From Phreatobacter stygius (lineage in GTDB: Bacteria > Pseudomonadota > Alphaproteobacteria > Rhizobiales > Phreatobacteraceae), in contig NZ_CP039690.1 of NCBI RefSeq assembly GCF_005144885.1, positions 4,229,001 through 4,293,000 on the forward strand: 64,000 nucleotides of DNA, in the 5' to 3' direction. Both the position numbers and the translations under genes were made by a program. The notes below the pieces were generated by a model that saw only the letters and a list, made by a program, of their open reading frames with translations, made no database searches and had not been told where the DNA came from. Shown one piece after another: positions 28,680 through 38,256 of this stretch; positions within the stretch are counted from its first letter, which is position 1, and each line of letters begins with the position of its first letter.

Positions 28680-29903
28680 ATGTCGTCGACGATTTCACGC
28701 AGAGCACTGCTGGCATCCACCGGTTCGCTGCTGGCAGCGGCGCCACTCCAGATGGCCTGGGGACAGTCCGGCGGTGCCCGGCCGGTCACCATTGGTCTGG
28801 TCACGCCGAGCACCGGCACATTCGCCTTTGCCGGCGAGCTGATCGGCCAGGGCGCGGCACTGGCGGTCGCGGCGCGCGGCGGGCAGGTCCTGGGGCAGCC
28901 GGTCAGGCTGATCACCCGTGACGACGAGGGCAAGCCCGCCGTCGGCGTCCGGCGGGTCCAGGAGGCGGCCAGCAGCGACGGCATGCGCTTCTTCCTCGGC
29001 GCCTATTCGAGCGCCGTCGGCCTCGCCGAATCCGAAGTCGCCCAGCGCGAGAAGCTCCTGCAATATGCCGCCGGAGGGTCGGAGGATTTCACCGGCTCGC
29101 GTTGCGGTCGCTACACCTTTCAATGGTCGGCGCATCCCTACACCGCGGTGCGCGCCACCCTCGAACATGTCAGGAAGGCCCATCCCGACAAGAAGAAGAT
29201 CTACAGCCTGAGCGCCGACTACGTCTTCGGCCATGCCCTGCTGAAATACACCCAGGTGGTGGCGGCCGAACTCGGTTTCGAACTGGTCGGCAATGACAAT
29301 CACCCGCTCGGCGAACGCCAGTTCACCTCTTATCTCACCAAGGTGGTGACCGCCCGGCCGGATATCCTGTTCCTCAACACCGCCGGCGCCGACGCCGTGA
29401 CCGCCATTCGCCAGTTCTCCAGCTTTGGTGCCGGCCGGATCGCGGTCGTCGGCCCCTGGACCCTCGAAGTGGATCAACTGCCGGAACTCGCCCCGGAGAT
29501 GCGGGCCGGCATGATCCTCGGCCAGAACTACTATCCCGCCATCGATACGCCGGCGAACCAGGAGTTCGTGAAGCTTTACCAGCAGCGCCACCGGGGCGCG
29601 CCGGGTTATGCCGCAGCCTATGGTTATGATGCGGTCCGCTCGCTGCTGCTGGCGATGGAACAGGCCAAATCGGCCGAGGTCGGCGCCGTCGTCACGGCGC
29701 TCGAAACCATGCGCTGGGACGGCGTGCTGGGTCCCATGTCGGTCGATCCGGCGACGCACCAGACGGTGCGGCCCTATTTCGTCGTGCGCTGCAAGGCCGC
29801 GGCCGAGATGAAGGATGCCACCGACTTCGCCGAGATCGTCGCCACCAGCACCCAGACGCAGCCCGCAGCCCTCAATGCCTGCAAGGCGATGCCGCCGCTC
29901 TGA
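28680..29903 (+). CDS. Liv-type ABC substrate-binding protein (Tat signal)
   Basis: A 407-residue type I periplasmic binding protein. The signal has twin arginines (STISRRALLASTGSLLAAAPL) and a WGQS cleavage region near residue 30; the mature part starts PVTIGLVTPSTGTFAFAGELIGQGAALAVAARGG. FFLGAYSSAVGLAESEVAQREK and YSLSADYVFGHALLKYTQVVAAEL are typical. GGGGAAGAGG precedes the ATG. It is first in a five-component importer operon ending with an amidase-like gene, so the ligand may be an amide or an amino-acid derivative rather than leucine. Confidence 0.9.
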   Translation: MSSTISRRALLASTGSLLAAAPLQMAWGQSGGARPVTIGLVTPSTGTFAFAGELIGQGAALAVAARGGQVLGQPVRLITRDDEGKPAVGVRRVQEAASSDGMRFFLGAYSSAVGLAESEVAQREKLLQYAAGGSEDFTGSRCGRYTFQWSAHPYTAVRATLEHVRKAHPDKKKIYSLSADYVFGHALLKYTQVVAAELGFELVGNDNHPLGERQFTSYLTKVVTARPDILFLNTAGADAVTAIRQFSSFGAGRIAVVGPWTLEVDQLPELAPEMRAGMILGQNYYPAIDTPANQEFVKLYQQRHRGAPGYAAAYGYDAVRSLLLAMEQAKSAEVGAVVTALETMRWDGVLGPMSVDPATHQTVRPYFVVRCKAAAEMKDATDFAEIVATSTQTQPAALNACKAMPPL

Positions 29904-29941
29904 TCCAAGGCCGACCCTGGCAGCGCAACGGGAAGCTTCTG

Positions 29942-30802
29942 ATGACCTGGCTCATTCTCGCCCAATTGGTCAACGGCATCGCCATCGGCATGATCTATGC
30001 GCTGATGGCGTTCGGCCTGTCGATCATCAAGGGGCTGTTGAACATCCCCAATTTCGCTCATGGCGCCTTCTACGCGCTCGGCGCCTATCTCTGCTATTCG
30101 GCGATCAAGGCGGGCGTGCCCTTCCTGCTGGCGTTGACGCTCGCCGCGATCGGCAGTGCCGCGGTCGGGCTGTTCTTCGATCGTCTTGTCCTGCGCCGGG
30201 TGAAGGACGGTGACTACCTGCCGCAACTGATCATTCTGTTCGGCGTGGCGCTGGTCATCGAACAGTGCCTGCTGATCGGCTGGGGCACCATCGGGCTGAG
30301 CGCCGCGCCGCCGCCGCTCCTGTCCGGTGCCATCGATCTCGGCTTCACCCTGGTGCCGCGCTACATCATCTTCGCCAGCGTCTTTTCCGCGCTGGTCATT
30401 TCCGCCGTCTGGCTGCTGATCGAGCGGACCAGGCTCGGCGCCTTCATCCGGGCCGGCATCGACAAGCCCCACATGGCCCAGGCGCTCGGCATCAATGTCG
30501 ACCTGCTGCTGGCCTTCGGCATGGCGCTGGGCACGGGCCTTGCCGGGCTTGCCGGCGCGCTGGCTTTGCCCTTGATGGGTGCCACCTCCACCATGGGCGG
30601 CGACATGACGGCGCTTGCCTTCGTCGTGCTGGTGATCGGCGGGCTCGGTTCGCTCTACGGCGCCATCGTCGCCGGCGTCCTGGTCGGCGTGGTGCAAAGC
30701 CTGATGACGGTCATCGCGCCCTCCGCCAGCACCGTGATCATCTATGTCGCGATGATCGCGATCCTCCTCATCCGGCCGCAAGGCCTCCTAGGCGAGCGCT
30801 GA
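29942..30802 (+). CDS. livH: Branched-chain amino-acid-type ABC permease LivH
   Basis: A 286-residue integral membrane protein with the LivH start LAQLVNGIAIGMIYALMAFGLSIIKGLLNIPNFAHGAFYALGAY. RAGIDKPHMAQALGINVDLLLAFGMALGTGLAGLAGAL is the conserved cytoplasmic loop, and FVVLVIGGLGSLYGAIVAGVLVG follows. About eight helices. It lies 38 bases after the receptor gene and 3 bases before livM. Confidence 0.93.
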   Translation: MTWLILAQLVNGIAIGMIYALMAFGLSIIKGLLNIPNFAHGAFYALGAYLCYSAIKAGVPFLLALTLAAIGSAAVGLFFDRLVLRRVKDGDYLPQLIILFGVALVIEQCLLIGWGTIGLSAAPPPLLSGAIDLGFTLVPRYIIFASVFSALVISAVWLLIERTRLGAFIRAGIDKPHMAQALGINVDLLLAFGMALGTGLAGLAGALALPLMGATSTMGGDMTALAFVVLVIGGLGSLYGAIVAGVLVGVVQSLMTVIAPSASTVIIYVAMIAILLIRPQGLLGER

Positions 30803-30805
30803 TCC

Positions 30806-31831
30806 ATGGCTTCCGAACCCGAATCCGCCGTGGCGGTCGCCGACGGCAGTGCCGTCGCGGCGATCGAAGCGCCGCGCCGACAATCCGGCCTTGTTCCCAC
30901 CCTGGCGCTGGTCGCCGCCGTGGCGCTGCTGCCCTTCGCGATCCCGGTGAACATTGCCACCGAGATCGTCATTTTCGGCCTCTTCGCCATGTCGACCAAT
31001 CTGCTGATCGGCACGGCCGGCCTCTACTCCTTCGGCCAGGCCGCCTTCTTCGGGGTCGGGGGTTATGCCGCCGGCTATCTTGCCGCGCGCGGCCTCGCGC
31101 CGCTGCCGGTCATGCTGCTGGCGGCAGCACTCGCAGCCGGCCTGCTCGCCCTGGTCATCGGCGCCTTCAGCATCCGGCGTACCGGCATCTATTTCATGAT
31201 GCTGACCTTCGCCTTCAACCAGCTGGTCTATTACATCTCCTATTCCTGGCACTCGGTGACCGGCGGCGAGGATGGCCTCGCCGGCATCAAGCGCATGCCG
31301 CTCGACCTGCCTGTCATCGGTCAGCTGAGCTTCGACAATCACCTGGCCTTCTATTGGCTGTCGGCCTGCATCTTCCTGGCCGGAATGGTCGCGTTGCGCC
31401 GGGTCGTCGACAGTCCGCTCGGCATGGTGCTGACGGCTGCGCGGCTCAATCCGCGCCGCACCGCTTCGCTCGGCTATCCCGTGCATACGGCGCAGTTGAT
31501 CGCCTTCGTCATGGCCGGCGCGATCGCCGGCATCGCCGGCGCCCTGTTCGGCATGCTCTACCGGATCATGCCGATCGACTCCGTGCACTGGGTGGCGTCG
31601 GCCTATGTGGTGTTCATGGTGCTGATCGGCGGCACCCGCTCCATGCTCGGCCCGGTCATCGGCGCGGCCATCTTCATCTGGCTCCAGGGCCTGTTCAGTC
31701 TCGTCTGGGCACGCTGGCCGCTGCTGCTCGGCCTGTTCGTGATCGTCGTCATGCTGTTCCTGCCGGGCGGCGTGCTCGACCTCGTCGAGAAGGCACGCCA
31801 TTGGGTCACGCGCCTACGGAGCCGGTCATGA
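30806..31831 (+). CDS. livM: Branched-chain amino-acid-type ABC permease LivM
   Basis: A 341-residue membrane protein. After a polar N-terminal tail of about 30 residues come helices with the LivM landmarks FAMSTNLLIGTAGLYSFGQAAFFGVGGYAAGYL, TGIYFMMLTFAFNQLVYY, TSLGYPVHTAQ-like NPRRTASLGYPVHTAQLIAFVMAGAIAGIAGALFG, and VVFMVLIGGTRSMLGPVIGA. Its stop overlaps the livG start (ATGA). Confidence 0.93.
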   Translation: MASEPESAVAVADGSAVAAIEAPRRQSGLVPTLALVAAVALLPFAIPVNIATEIVIFGLFAMSTNLLIGTAGLYSFGQAAFFGVGGYAAGYLAARGLAPLPVMLLAAALAAGLLALVIGAFSIRRTGIYFMMLTFAFNQLVYYISYSWHSVTGGEDGLAGIKRMPLDLPVIGQLSFDNHLAFYWLSACIFLAGMVALRRVVDSPLGMVLTAARLNPRRTASLGYPVHTAQLIAFVMAGAIAGIAGALFGMLYRIMPIDSVHWVASAYVVFMVLIGGTRSMLGPVIGAAIFIWLQGLFSLVWARWPLLLGLFVIVVMLFLPGGVLDLVEKARHWVTRLRSRS

Positions 31832-32586
31832 CTGCCGCTGCGAAACGGATCATTCTGTCGGCCGAAGCCCTGCTCAAGGCCTTTGGCGGCAATGTCGCGG
31901 TGCAGAACGTCTCGATGGCCTTCGCCGAGGGTCGGCTGCACAGCATTCTCGGCCCCAACGGCGCCGGCAAGACGACGTTGTTCAACCTGCTGACCAAGGA
32001 CCTGACCCCGGATACCGGCACCGTCCGGCTCGAAGGTGCCGACGTCACCGGGCTGAAGCCGCACCAGATCGCCCGCCGGGGGCTGTCGCGGTCCTATCAG
32101 ATCTCCAGCGTCTATCTCGACATGACCGCGCGCGAGAATGTCTGGGTCGCGTCCTATCGGGCGCTGGCCGGCGGCGCGCTGGTGTTCTGGCGCCGCGCCG
32201 ATCGCGACGCCGCCGTGCGCGACCATGCCGATACCTATCTGCGCCGCCTCGGGCTCATGTCTTTCGCCGACGTGCCGACCAAGGAACTGTCCTATGGCGA
32301 TCAGCGGCTTCTGGAAATCGCCGTGACGCTTGCCTCCGAGCCCCGGATCATCCTGCTCGACGAGCCGACCGCAGGATTGTCCCGGCAGGAAACCGAAAAG
32401 GTGAAGCGCGTGATCGCTGCGCTGAAGGGCGAATTCACCATCGTCATGATCGAGCACAACATGGGCGTGGTCATGGAGATTTCCGACGAGATCTCGGTGA
32501 TGAACCGCGGAGCCGTGATCGCGCACGGGTCGCCCGCCGAGATCCAGGGCAACAAGACCGTGCAGGAGGCCTACTTTGGAGGTTGA
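31828..32586 (+). CDS. livG: Liv-type ABC importer ATPase LivG
   Basis: A 252-residue ATPase. Walker A ILGPNGAGKTTLFNLLTKDLTPDTG, the LivG-specific IARRGLSRSYQISSVYLDMTARENV, signature KELSYGDQRLLEIAVTLAS (SYGDQR in place of SGGQQ, normal for LivG) and Walker B IILLDEPTAGLSRQE are present. It starts at 31828 within the livM stop and overlaps livF by 11 bases. Confidence 0.93.
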   Translation: MTAAAKRIILSAEALLKAFGGNVAVQNVSMAFAEGRLHSILGPNGAGKTTLFNLLTKDLTPDTGTVRLEGADVTGLKPHQIARRGLSRSYQISSVYLDMTARENVWVASYRALAGGALVFWRRADRDAAVRDHADTYLRRLGLMSFADVPTKELSYGDQRLLEIAVTLASEPRIILLDEPTAGLSRQETEKVKRVIAALKGEFTIVMIEHNMGVVMEISDEISVMNRGAVIAHGSPAEIQGNKTVQEAYFGG

Positions 32587-33286
32587 AACCCCGCTGCTCG
32601 AGGTCGCCGGCGTCGACGCCTTTTATGGCCGCAGCCAGGCCTTGTTCGACGTCAGTTTTTCGATCGGCCCGCGCGAAGTGGTCGCCATTCTCGGGCGCAA
32701 CGGCGCCGGCAAGACCACGACCTTGCGCACCATCATGGGCTTCAATGTTCCAGGCCAGGGCTCGGTTCGTTTCGACGGGCGCCTGATCAGCGGGCAGAAG
32801 CCGCACCGGATCGCCCGCCAGGGCATTGGTTATGTGCCGGAAACCCGCGACGCGTTCTCGCTGCTGACGGTCGAGGAAAACATCATGCTCGGCTATCGCG
32901 CCGGCTCGCCCTACACGCTGGAGCGGTTTCTCGGCTGGTTTCCCGAATTGCAGGGATTGACGCGGCGGCGCGGCGCCCAGCTCTCCGGCGGCCAGCAGCA
33001 GATGATGGTGATCGGCCGCGGGCTGGCGCCGGCGCCCCGGCTGCTGCTGCTCGACGAACCCTCGCAGGGGCTCGCGCCGGTCGTGGTCAAGTCGGTCGCC
33101 CGGGTCCTGACCGAGCTCCGCGACGAGGCGATCTCGATCATCCTGGTCGAACAGAACCTCGCTTTCGCCCTTCAGATCGCCGACCGGGTGATCGTCATGG
33201 AAAACGGCACGGTGGTCGACATCCTGACCGCTGAAGAAGGGCGCCGGGCGCCCGCGCGGATCGAACGCTATCTCGCCATTCACTAA
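32576..33286 (+). CDS. livF: Liv-type ABC importer ATPase LivF (TTG start)
   Basis: A 236-residue ATPase. Walker A ILGRNGAGKTTTLRTIMGF, IARQGIGYVPETRDAFSLLTVEENI, signature QLSGGQQQMMVIGRGLAPAPRLLLLDEPSQGLAPVVV and the H-region IILVEQNLAFALQIADR are typical of LivF. The start codon is TTG at 32576, supported by AGGAGG (32564-32569) six bases upstream; no ATG or GTG is in frame before the conserved region. It overlaps livG by 11 bases and is followed after 45 bases by the amidase-like gene. Confidence 0.92.
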   Translation: MEVETPLLEVAGVDAFYGRSQALFDVSFSIGPREVVAILGRNGAGKTTTLRTIMGFNVPGQGSVRFDGRLISGQKPHRIARQGIGYVPETRDAFSLLTVEENIMLGYRAGSPYTLERFLGWFPELQGLTRRRGAQLSGGQQQMMVIGRGLAPAPRLLLLDEPSQGLAPVVVKSVARVLTELRDEAISIILVEQNLAFALQIADRVIVMENGTVVDILTAEEGRRAPARIERYLAIH

Positions 33287-33331
33287 GCGCGCGGCGCGAC
33301 CTGCGCCGGCGCTCGACGTTTTGGAAACCCC

Positions 33332-35524
33332 ATGCTGCCCCCCATTATCGGCTATTGCGACCCCCTGCGCGGGCGCCCCGGCGACACGATCAATTTCCAC
33401 ATCAGTTCGGCGGATGGCCTGCCCTTCGATGCCCGTCTTGTCCGGGTGATCTGTGGTGATCCCAATCCGGCCGGCCCGGGTCTGCGGATGGACGCGGTGC
33501 CGAGCGCCGTCGAAGGCCGCCATGACGGCAAGGCCCAGTCCGTGCCGATCGGGTCCTGCGCGCGCGCTCCCTTGCCGGCGCTTGGCGATGCCGGCGCCAT
33601 GGTTCTCATCCTCAATCTCCGGCCGACCCGGCTCGACACGGATCTGCGCGCGATCGCCAGCTTGCAGGATGAGGCCGGCCGGTCGGTCCTTGCGGTCGCG
33701 CTCGAAGGCCGCCGCCTGGTGCTCGTGCTGCGCCGGCAGGGCGAGGAGAGCCGCACGGTCACCGGGCTCGAGCTCGATATCGGCGCCTGGCATTCGCTCG
33801 GCCTCGGCTTCAGCCATGGCCGCTCCGCCGTCGTTGTCGAGCTCGCCCGGCTCGACCAGCGCCGCGGCATGCGGGAGGTTCGCCGCCAGGTGCTGCAACT
33901 GGCCGGTGAGGTTGGCATGTCCCAATGGACGCAGGTGGCCTTCGCGGCGATCTGGGCCGGCAAGCCGACGGCGAGCTTCAACGGCCAGATCGAGCGTCCG
34001 GCGCTTCGGCGCGGCCTGGAACCACGGCTCGCCGAGACCGGCGGCGCCTTGGGCGTGCCGGTTGAGGATGCCCTGGCCTTGTGGGACTTTTCAGGCGCGA
34101 TCGACGAGCAGAGATTTCCCGAGCGGCTTGGCCATGGCGACGGTGTCCTGGTCAACGTCCCGACCCGGGCGGTCAGGGGCTCGAACTGGGACGGCAGCGA
34201 ACTCTGCTGGCGCCATGCGCCGGCGCATTATGGCGCCATTCATTTCCACGACGACGACCTCGCCGACTGCCAATGGGAGCCGGGTGCCAGCTTCGCCATT
34301 CCGCCTGATCTCGAGAGCGGCATCTACGCGCTCGAGGTGCAGAACGCGCAGGGCAGGGACACCATTCCCTTCTTCGTCCTGCCGGCGCGCGACGGACCGA
34401 AAAAGCCGATCGCGGTGCTGGCCTCGACCTTCACCTATCTCGCTTATGCCAATCACGCGCGCGGCAACTTCGAGGGCGGCTTGAAAGCGCGGGCTGCAGC
34501 CTGGGGCGCCTATCCCTGGAATTCCGACGAGGTGCCCGACTTCGCGCTGTCGACCTATAACTACCATTCCGATGGATCGGGCGTTTCGCTGTCGTCCCGG
34601 CTGCGCCCGATCATGACCATGCGGCCGGGCTATCTGACCTTCGACGATCAACGCGGTTCGGGCCTCAGGCATTTTCCCGCCGACACCCATCTCGTCGCCT
34701 GGCTGCACCGCAAGGGCTACGATTTCGACATCGTCACCGACGAGGATCTCGACGATGACGGCGTCGCGGCGATCGCCGGCTACCAGGTCGTCGTCACCGG
34801 CAGCCACCCGGAATATCACACGGAGCGCTCGCTGAACGCGCTGCAGGACTACCGCGAGGCCGGCGGCCATTTCGCCTATCTCGGCGGCAACGGTTTCTAT
34901 TGGCGCATCGGCCGGCGCGGCGACCTGCCCCATATGATCGAGATCCGGCGGGCCGAAAGCGGCATCCGCGCCTGGGCCTGCCGGGTCGGCGAATATTACC
35001 AGCAGCTCGACGGCGCCTATGGCGGCCTCTGGCGTCGCAACGACAGGCCGCCGCAAATGCTGGCTGGCATCGGTTTCGCCATCCAGGGGCTTTATGAGGG
35101 CTCCTATTACCGGCGGACAGCCGAGTCGCGCGACCCGGCGATGTCCTGGCTGTTCGAGGGTGTCGGCGGTGACATCTTGGGCGATTACGGCCTGTTCGGC
35201 GGCGGCGCGGCCGGGTTCGAGCTCGACCAGGTTTCCGAGCCGCTCGGCACCCCCGCGGGAACCGTGGTCGTGGCGCGCTCGGCCGGCCACGGCCCGAGCT
35301 TCCAGCTGGCGCCCGAGGAGATCCTGACCCACACCCTGGCGCTGACCACCAGTCCTGGCGTGGAGGCGCATATGGTGCTTGGCACGCCGCCCGGCGAAGG
35401 CGCGTTTTTCGCCAGCGGCTCGATCACCTTCATCGGCAGCCTTAGCCACAACGGCGACGACAACGACGTGTCGCGCATTCTCGACAACGTCCTGCGCCGC
35501 TTCCTGTCATTGCCGGCAGGATGA
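33332..35524 (+). CDS. N,N-dimethylformamidase large-subunit-like protein
   Basis: A 730-residue protein. Residues about 1-110 form a small beta domain (GYCDPLRGRPGDTINFHISS). Residues about 110-280 are LamG-like. The rest is the DMFase catalytic region, with LASTFTYLAYANHARGNF, LSTYNYHSDGSGVSLSSRLRPIMTMRPGY, HFPADTHLVAWLHRKGYDFDIVTDEDL, GSHPEYHTERSLNALQDY and GGHFAYLGGNGFYWRI. DMFase opens formamide C-N bonds using a mononuclear iron held by Tyr and Glu; suitable Tyr and Glu occur in the motifs above. No small-subunit gene is adjacent. Placed at the end of the Liv-type operon, it probably hydrolyses the imported amide. The true substrate is unknown. Confidence 0.8.
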   Translation: MLPPIIGYCDPLRGRPGDTINFHISSADGLPFDARLVRVICGDPNPAGPGLRMDAVPSAVEGRHDGKAQSVPIGSCARAPLPALGDAGAMVLILNLRPTRLDTDLRAIASLQDEAGRSVLAVALEGRRLVLVLRRQGEESRTVTGLELDIGAWHSLGLGFSHGRSAVVVELARLDQRRGMREVRRQVLQLAGEVGMSQWTQVAFAAIWAGKPTASFNGQIERPALRRGLEPRLAETGGALGVPVEDALALWDFSGAIDEQRFPERLGHGDGVLVNVPTRAVRGSNWDGSELCWRHAPAHYGAIHFHDDDLADCQWEPGASFAIPPDLESGIYALEVQNAQGRDTIPFFVLPARDGPKKPIAVLASTFTYLAYANHARGNFEGGLKARAAAWGAYPWNSDEVPDFALSTYNYHSDGSGVSLSSRLRPIMTMRPGYLTFDDQRGSGLRHFPADTHLVAWLHRKGYDFDIVTDEDLDDDGVAAIAGYQVVVTGSHPEYHTERSLNALQDYREAGGHFAYLGGNGFYWRIGRRGDLPHMIEIRRAESGIRAWACRVGEYYQQLDGAYGGLWRRNDRPPQMLAGIGFAIQGLYEGSYYRRTAESRDPAMSWLFEGVGGDILGDYGLFGGGAAGFELDQVSEPLGTPAGTVVVARSAGHGPSFQLAPEEILTHTLALTTSPGVEAHMVLGTPPGEGAFFASGSITFIGSLSHNGDDNDVSRILDNVLRRFLSLPAG

Positions 35525-35544
35525 TGGCAAGCGTCTGACGAGGC

Positions 35545-36975
35545 TCAGGCCGCGCGCCTGACTGCCCAGCGTTCGGCATCCGGATCCTGGCCGATCAGTG
35601 CCAGGCCATAGGCGATCGATTCGAACTGGTCGGTATTGGTCAGTCGCTCCTCGCCGAAGCGCTGGACGAACAGCTTGCGGATCGCCGGCACGAAGGAGGT
35701 GCCGCCGGTCAGGAACACCCGCTCGATCGCGCTCTCGCCGACGCCCGAACGCGCCAGCACCTCGTCGACCGTCTCGGCGATGCGTGCCACGTCGGGCGCG
35801 ATCCAGGCCTCGAAATCGCGCCGGGTGATGGTCGCCTGAATGTCGACGTCATATTCGACGAAACGGAAGGCTGCGGTTTCCGCGGTCGAGAGCGTCATCT
35901 TGGCGGCCGATACGGCGCGGTAGAGCGCCAGCCCGAGATCGTAATCGACGACATCGATGAACTTGTGCAACTGGCCCGGCTCGAGCGCCACTTTGGCGAG
36001 ATCCTGCAGGCCCTTGAGGTCGCCGTTGGTCTTCATCATGGCGAGCTGATGCCAGCGCGCCAGGTTGGCGTAATAGTGGCTCGGGATGGTCAGCAGCTTG
36101 TCGAAGGAACGGTAGCTCGAGCCCTTGCCGAGCCGGGGCGAGACCACCCGGTCGACGATGCGATAGTCGAAGGTGTCGCCGGCAATGCCGACGCCGGCAT
36201 GACCGAGCGGTTCGGCGCGCAGGGCGCCGCCCGAACGCTCGAAACGCATGACCGAGAAATCGCTGGTGCCGCCGCCGAAATCGGCGACCAGCACGGTCGC
36301 ATCATGGTCGAGCTTGCTGGCATAGAAGAAGGCGGCACCGACCGGCTCGTAGACATAGGTGGTCGTCGCCGCGCCGAGCTTGCCGAAGGCGGTGGCATAA
36401 CGCTCCATCGCCAGCCCGTCATTGGGATGGCTGCCGGCGAATTTCACCGGCCGGCCGATGACCAGCCGGGCGCCCTGGAAGTCGAGGCCGCCATTGCCGT
36501 GGCTGACGAGGGTGTCGAGGAAAGCCGAGAGCAGATCCTCGAACCGGTAGCGGGCGCGGAAGATCCGGGTCTCCTGGAAGCTGGCGCTGGCCGCAAAGGT
36601 CTTGAACGACTGGATGAAGCGATGGGCCGACGTGCCGGCGAGCAACTGGTCGATCGCCCAGGGACCGCCTTCGATCCGAAGGCGCGGGACGCCGGTGCCC
36701 TTGCGTTCTTCCCAGAAGCACAACGCGGTGACGAAGCCGCTGAGGCGCTGGCTGCCATGGTCGAAACTGATGACCTCGGCCCGGCCATCCGGCGTGGCGA
36801 TGGCGACGACGGTATTGCTGGTGCCGAAATCGACGCCGATCGAAATATCTTGCGGGCGGGCGGACAAGGCGGACGCATCCTGAGGCCGGAGAGCGGCCGG
36901 CCCGATTAGCCGATGTCGGCCGACAAGGCCAGCGGCAAGTCCCGATCGCAAGTTCGTCCCGACAGATAGGCGCAA
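35545..36975 (-). CDS. Hsp70-family ATPase (YegD-like)
   Basis: Up to 476 residues, shorter than DnaK because only the actin-fold ATPase is present. ATP-phosphate loops are clear: ISIGVDFGTSNTVVAIATPDG (about 45-65), VLVADFGGGTSDFSVMRFE and VFLTGGTSFVPAIRKLFVQRFGEE; a substrate-binding beta domain is missing. YegD-type proteins are chaperone-like ATPases of unclear role. The first 40 residues look poorly conserved, so the real start may be inside the frame. It is convergent with the DMFase-like gene and divergent from the hydroxyacid genes; no functional link is evident. Confidence 0.85.
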   Translation of the reverse strand: MRLSVGTNLRSGLAAGLVGRHRLIGPAALRPQDASALSARPQDISIGVDFGTSNTVVAIATPDGRAEVISFDHGSQRLSGFVTALCFWEERKGTGVPRLRIEGGPWAIDQLLAGTSAHRFIQSFKTFAASASFQETRIFRARYRFEDLLSAFLDTLVSHGNGGLDFQGARLVIGRPVKFAGSHPNDGLAMERYATAFGKLGAATTTYVYEPVGAAFFYASKLDHDATVLVADFGGGTSDFSVMRFERSGGALRAEPLGHAGVGIAGDTFDYRIVDRVVSPRLGKGSSYRSFDKLLTIPSHYYANLARWHQLAMMKTNGDLKGLQDLAKVALEPGQLHKFIDVVDYDLGLALYRAVSAAKMTLSTAETAAFRFVEYDVDIQATITRRDFEAWIAPDVARIAETVDEVLARSGVGESAIERVFLTGGTSFVPAIRKLFVQRFGEERLTNTDQFESIAYGLALIGQDPDAERWAVRRAA

Positions 36976-37076
36976 TGCATTTCGGCGGGTCGCCCGGCGC
37001 AGGTGCCGGCCCTAGAACGGGAGGACCGGCTTCGGGCGGCGATCCGCCGAAGCCACCTGTTCCGAGGAGCGCTGCC

Positions 37077-38237
37077 ATGTGGGGTGCATCGGCCCGATCC
37101 CTGGCGAAGGCGGCGTCCATCGCCGATCTGCGCGTGCTCGCCCGGCGGCGGCTGCCGAAAGCGGTGTTCGACTTCATCGATGGCGCGGCCGGCGACGAGA
37201 CGACGCTCGCCGACAATCAGGCGGCCTTCGGCGACTGGCAGCTGATGCCGCGGGTCGGCGTCGATGTCAGCCGGCGCGATCTCGGCGCCGACTTCCTCGG
37301 CCGCGCCGCCAAATTGCCCCTGATGTTGTCACCGACCGGGCTCACCGGCTTCTTCTGGCCGCATGGCGAGATCGCCGCGGCGCGCGCCGCCGGCAACCGG
37401 GGCATCCCGTTCTGCCTCTCGACCAATTCGGTCGCCGCGCTCGAACAGGTCGCCGAGGCCGCGCCCGACACCGACCTCTGGTTCCAGCTCTATGTCATGC
37501 GCGACCGCGGCCTGACCGATCAACTGGTCGCCCGCGCCGCCGCTGCCGGCTACCGGGTGTTGTGCATCACCGTCGACCTGCCGCTCACCGGCCGACGCGA
37601 GCGCGACGTCCGCAACGGTTTCACCATGCCGTTGAAGCCGCGCCTGTCGAACATGCTGGATCTGGCGCGCCGGCCCGGCTGGCTGTTGGGGGTGATGCGC
37701 GCGCCGCCGACCTTCGGCAATTTCAAGACCGACAATGCCTCGGGCTTCACCAATATCGCCCAGCATGTCAGCACGCTGTTCGATCCGTCGGTGACCTGGG
37801 ACGACATCGCGCGGTTGCGACGGCTCTGGAAGGGACCGGTGGCGATCAAGGGCATCCTGCATCCCGACGATGCCCGCATGGCGGTCGACATCGGCGCCGA
37901 CGCGGTGATCGTGTCCAATCACGGCGGCCGCCAGCTCGACCACGTGCCGGCACCGATCACCGCGCTGCCCGACATTGCCGAAGCCGTCGGCGAAAGGGCC
38001 CAGCTGATCGTCGACAGCGGCGTGCGCCGCGGCACCGACATCCTCACCGCCCGCGCGCTCGGCGCCGTCGGCTGCAGCATCGGACGCCCGTTCCTGTGGG
38101 GACTGGCCAGCGCCGGCGAGGCTGGCGTCGACCATGCCATCAAGCTGCTGGCCGCCGAGATCGACATTGCCATGGCGCTGCTCGGCACGGCGAGCCTCGA
38201 CGCCATTACCGCCGATCACCTGCGCCGGCGGCGCTGA
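37077..38237 (+). CDS. FMN-dependent alpha-hydroxyacid dehydrogenase (LldD/glycolate-oxidase family)
   Basis: A 386-residue TIM-barrel flavoenzyme that oxidises an L-2-hydroxyacid to the 2-oxo acid. LPKAVFDFIDGAAGDETTL begins the barrel, LMLSPTGLTGFF and WFQLYVMRDRGLTDQLV bind FMN, VLCITVDLPLTGRRERDVRNGF follows, and the catalytic His282 is in VSNHGGRQLDHVPAPITALPDI; IVDSGVRRGTDILTARALGA binds the FMN phosphate. The ATG at 37077 has GAGGAG upstream. It begins a three-gene run of 2-hydroxyacid oxidoreductases. Confidence 0.9.
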   Translation: MWGASARSLAKAASIADLRVLARRRLPKAVFDFIDGAAGDETTLADNQAAFGDWQLMPRVGVDVSRRDLGADFLGRAAKLPLMLSPTGLTGFFWPHGEIAAARAAGNRGIPFCLSTNSVAALEQVAEAAPDTDLWFQLYVMRDRGLTDQLVARAAAAGYRVLCITVDLPLTGRRERDVRNGFTMPLKPRLSNMLDLARRPGWLLGVMRAPPTFGNFKTDNASGFTNIAQHVSTLFDPSVTWDDIARLRRLWKGPVAIKGILHPDDARMAVDIGADAVIVSNHGGRQLDHVPAPITALPDIAEAVGERAQLIVDSGVRRGTDILTARALGAVGCSIGRPFLWGLASAGEAGVDHAIKLLAAEIDIAMALLGTASLDAITADHLRRRR

Positions 38238-38256
38238 AATCAACACGAGACCGATC

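Noticed and set aside
35545-36975. DnaK chaperone
   Set aside because: Only the ATPase fold is present and the substrate-binding domain is missing; YegD-like fits better.
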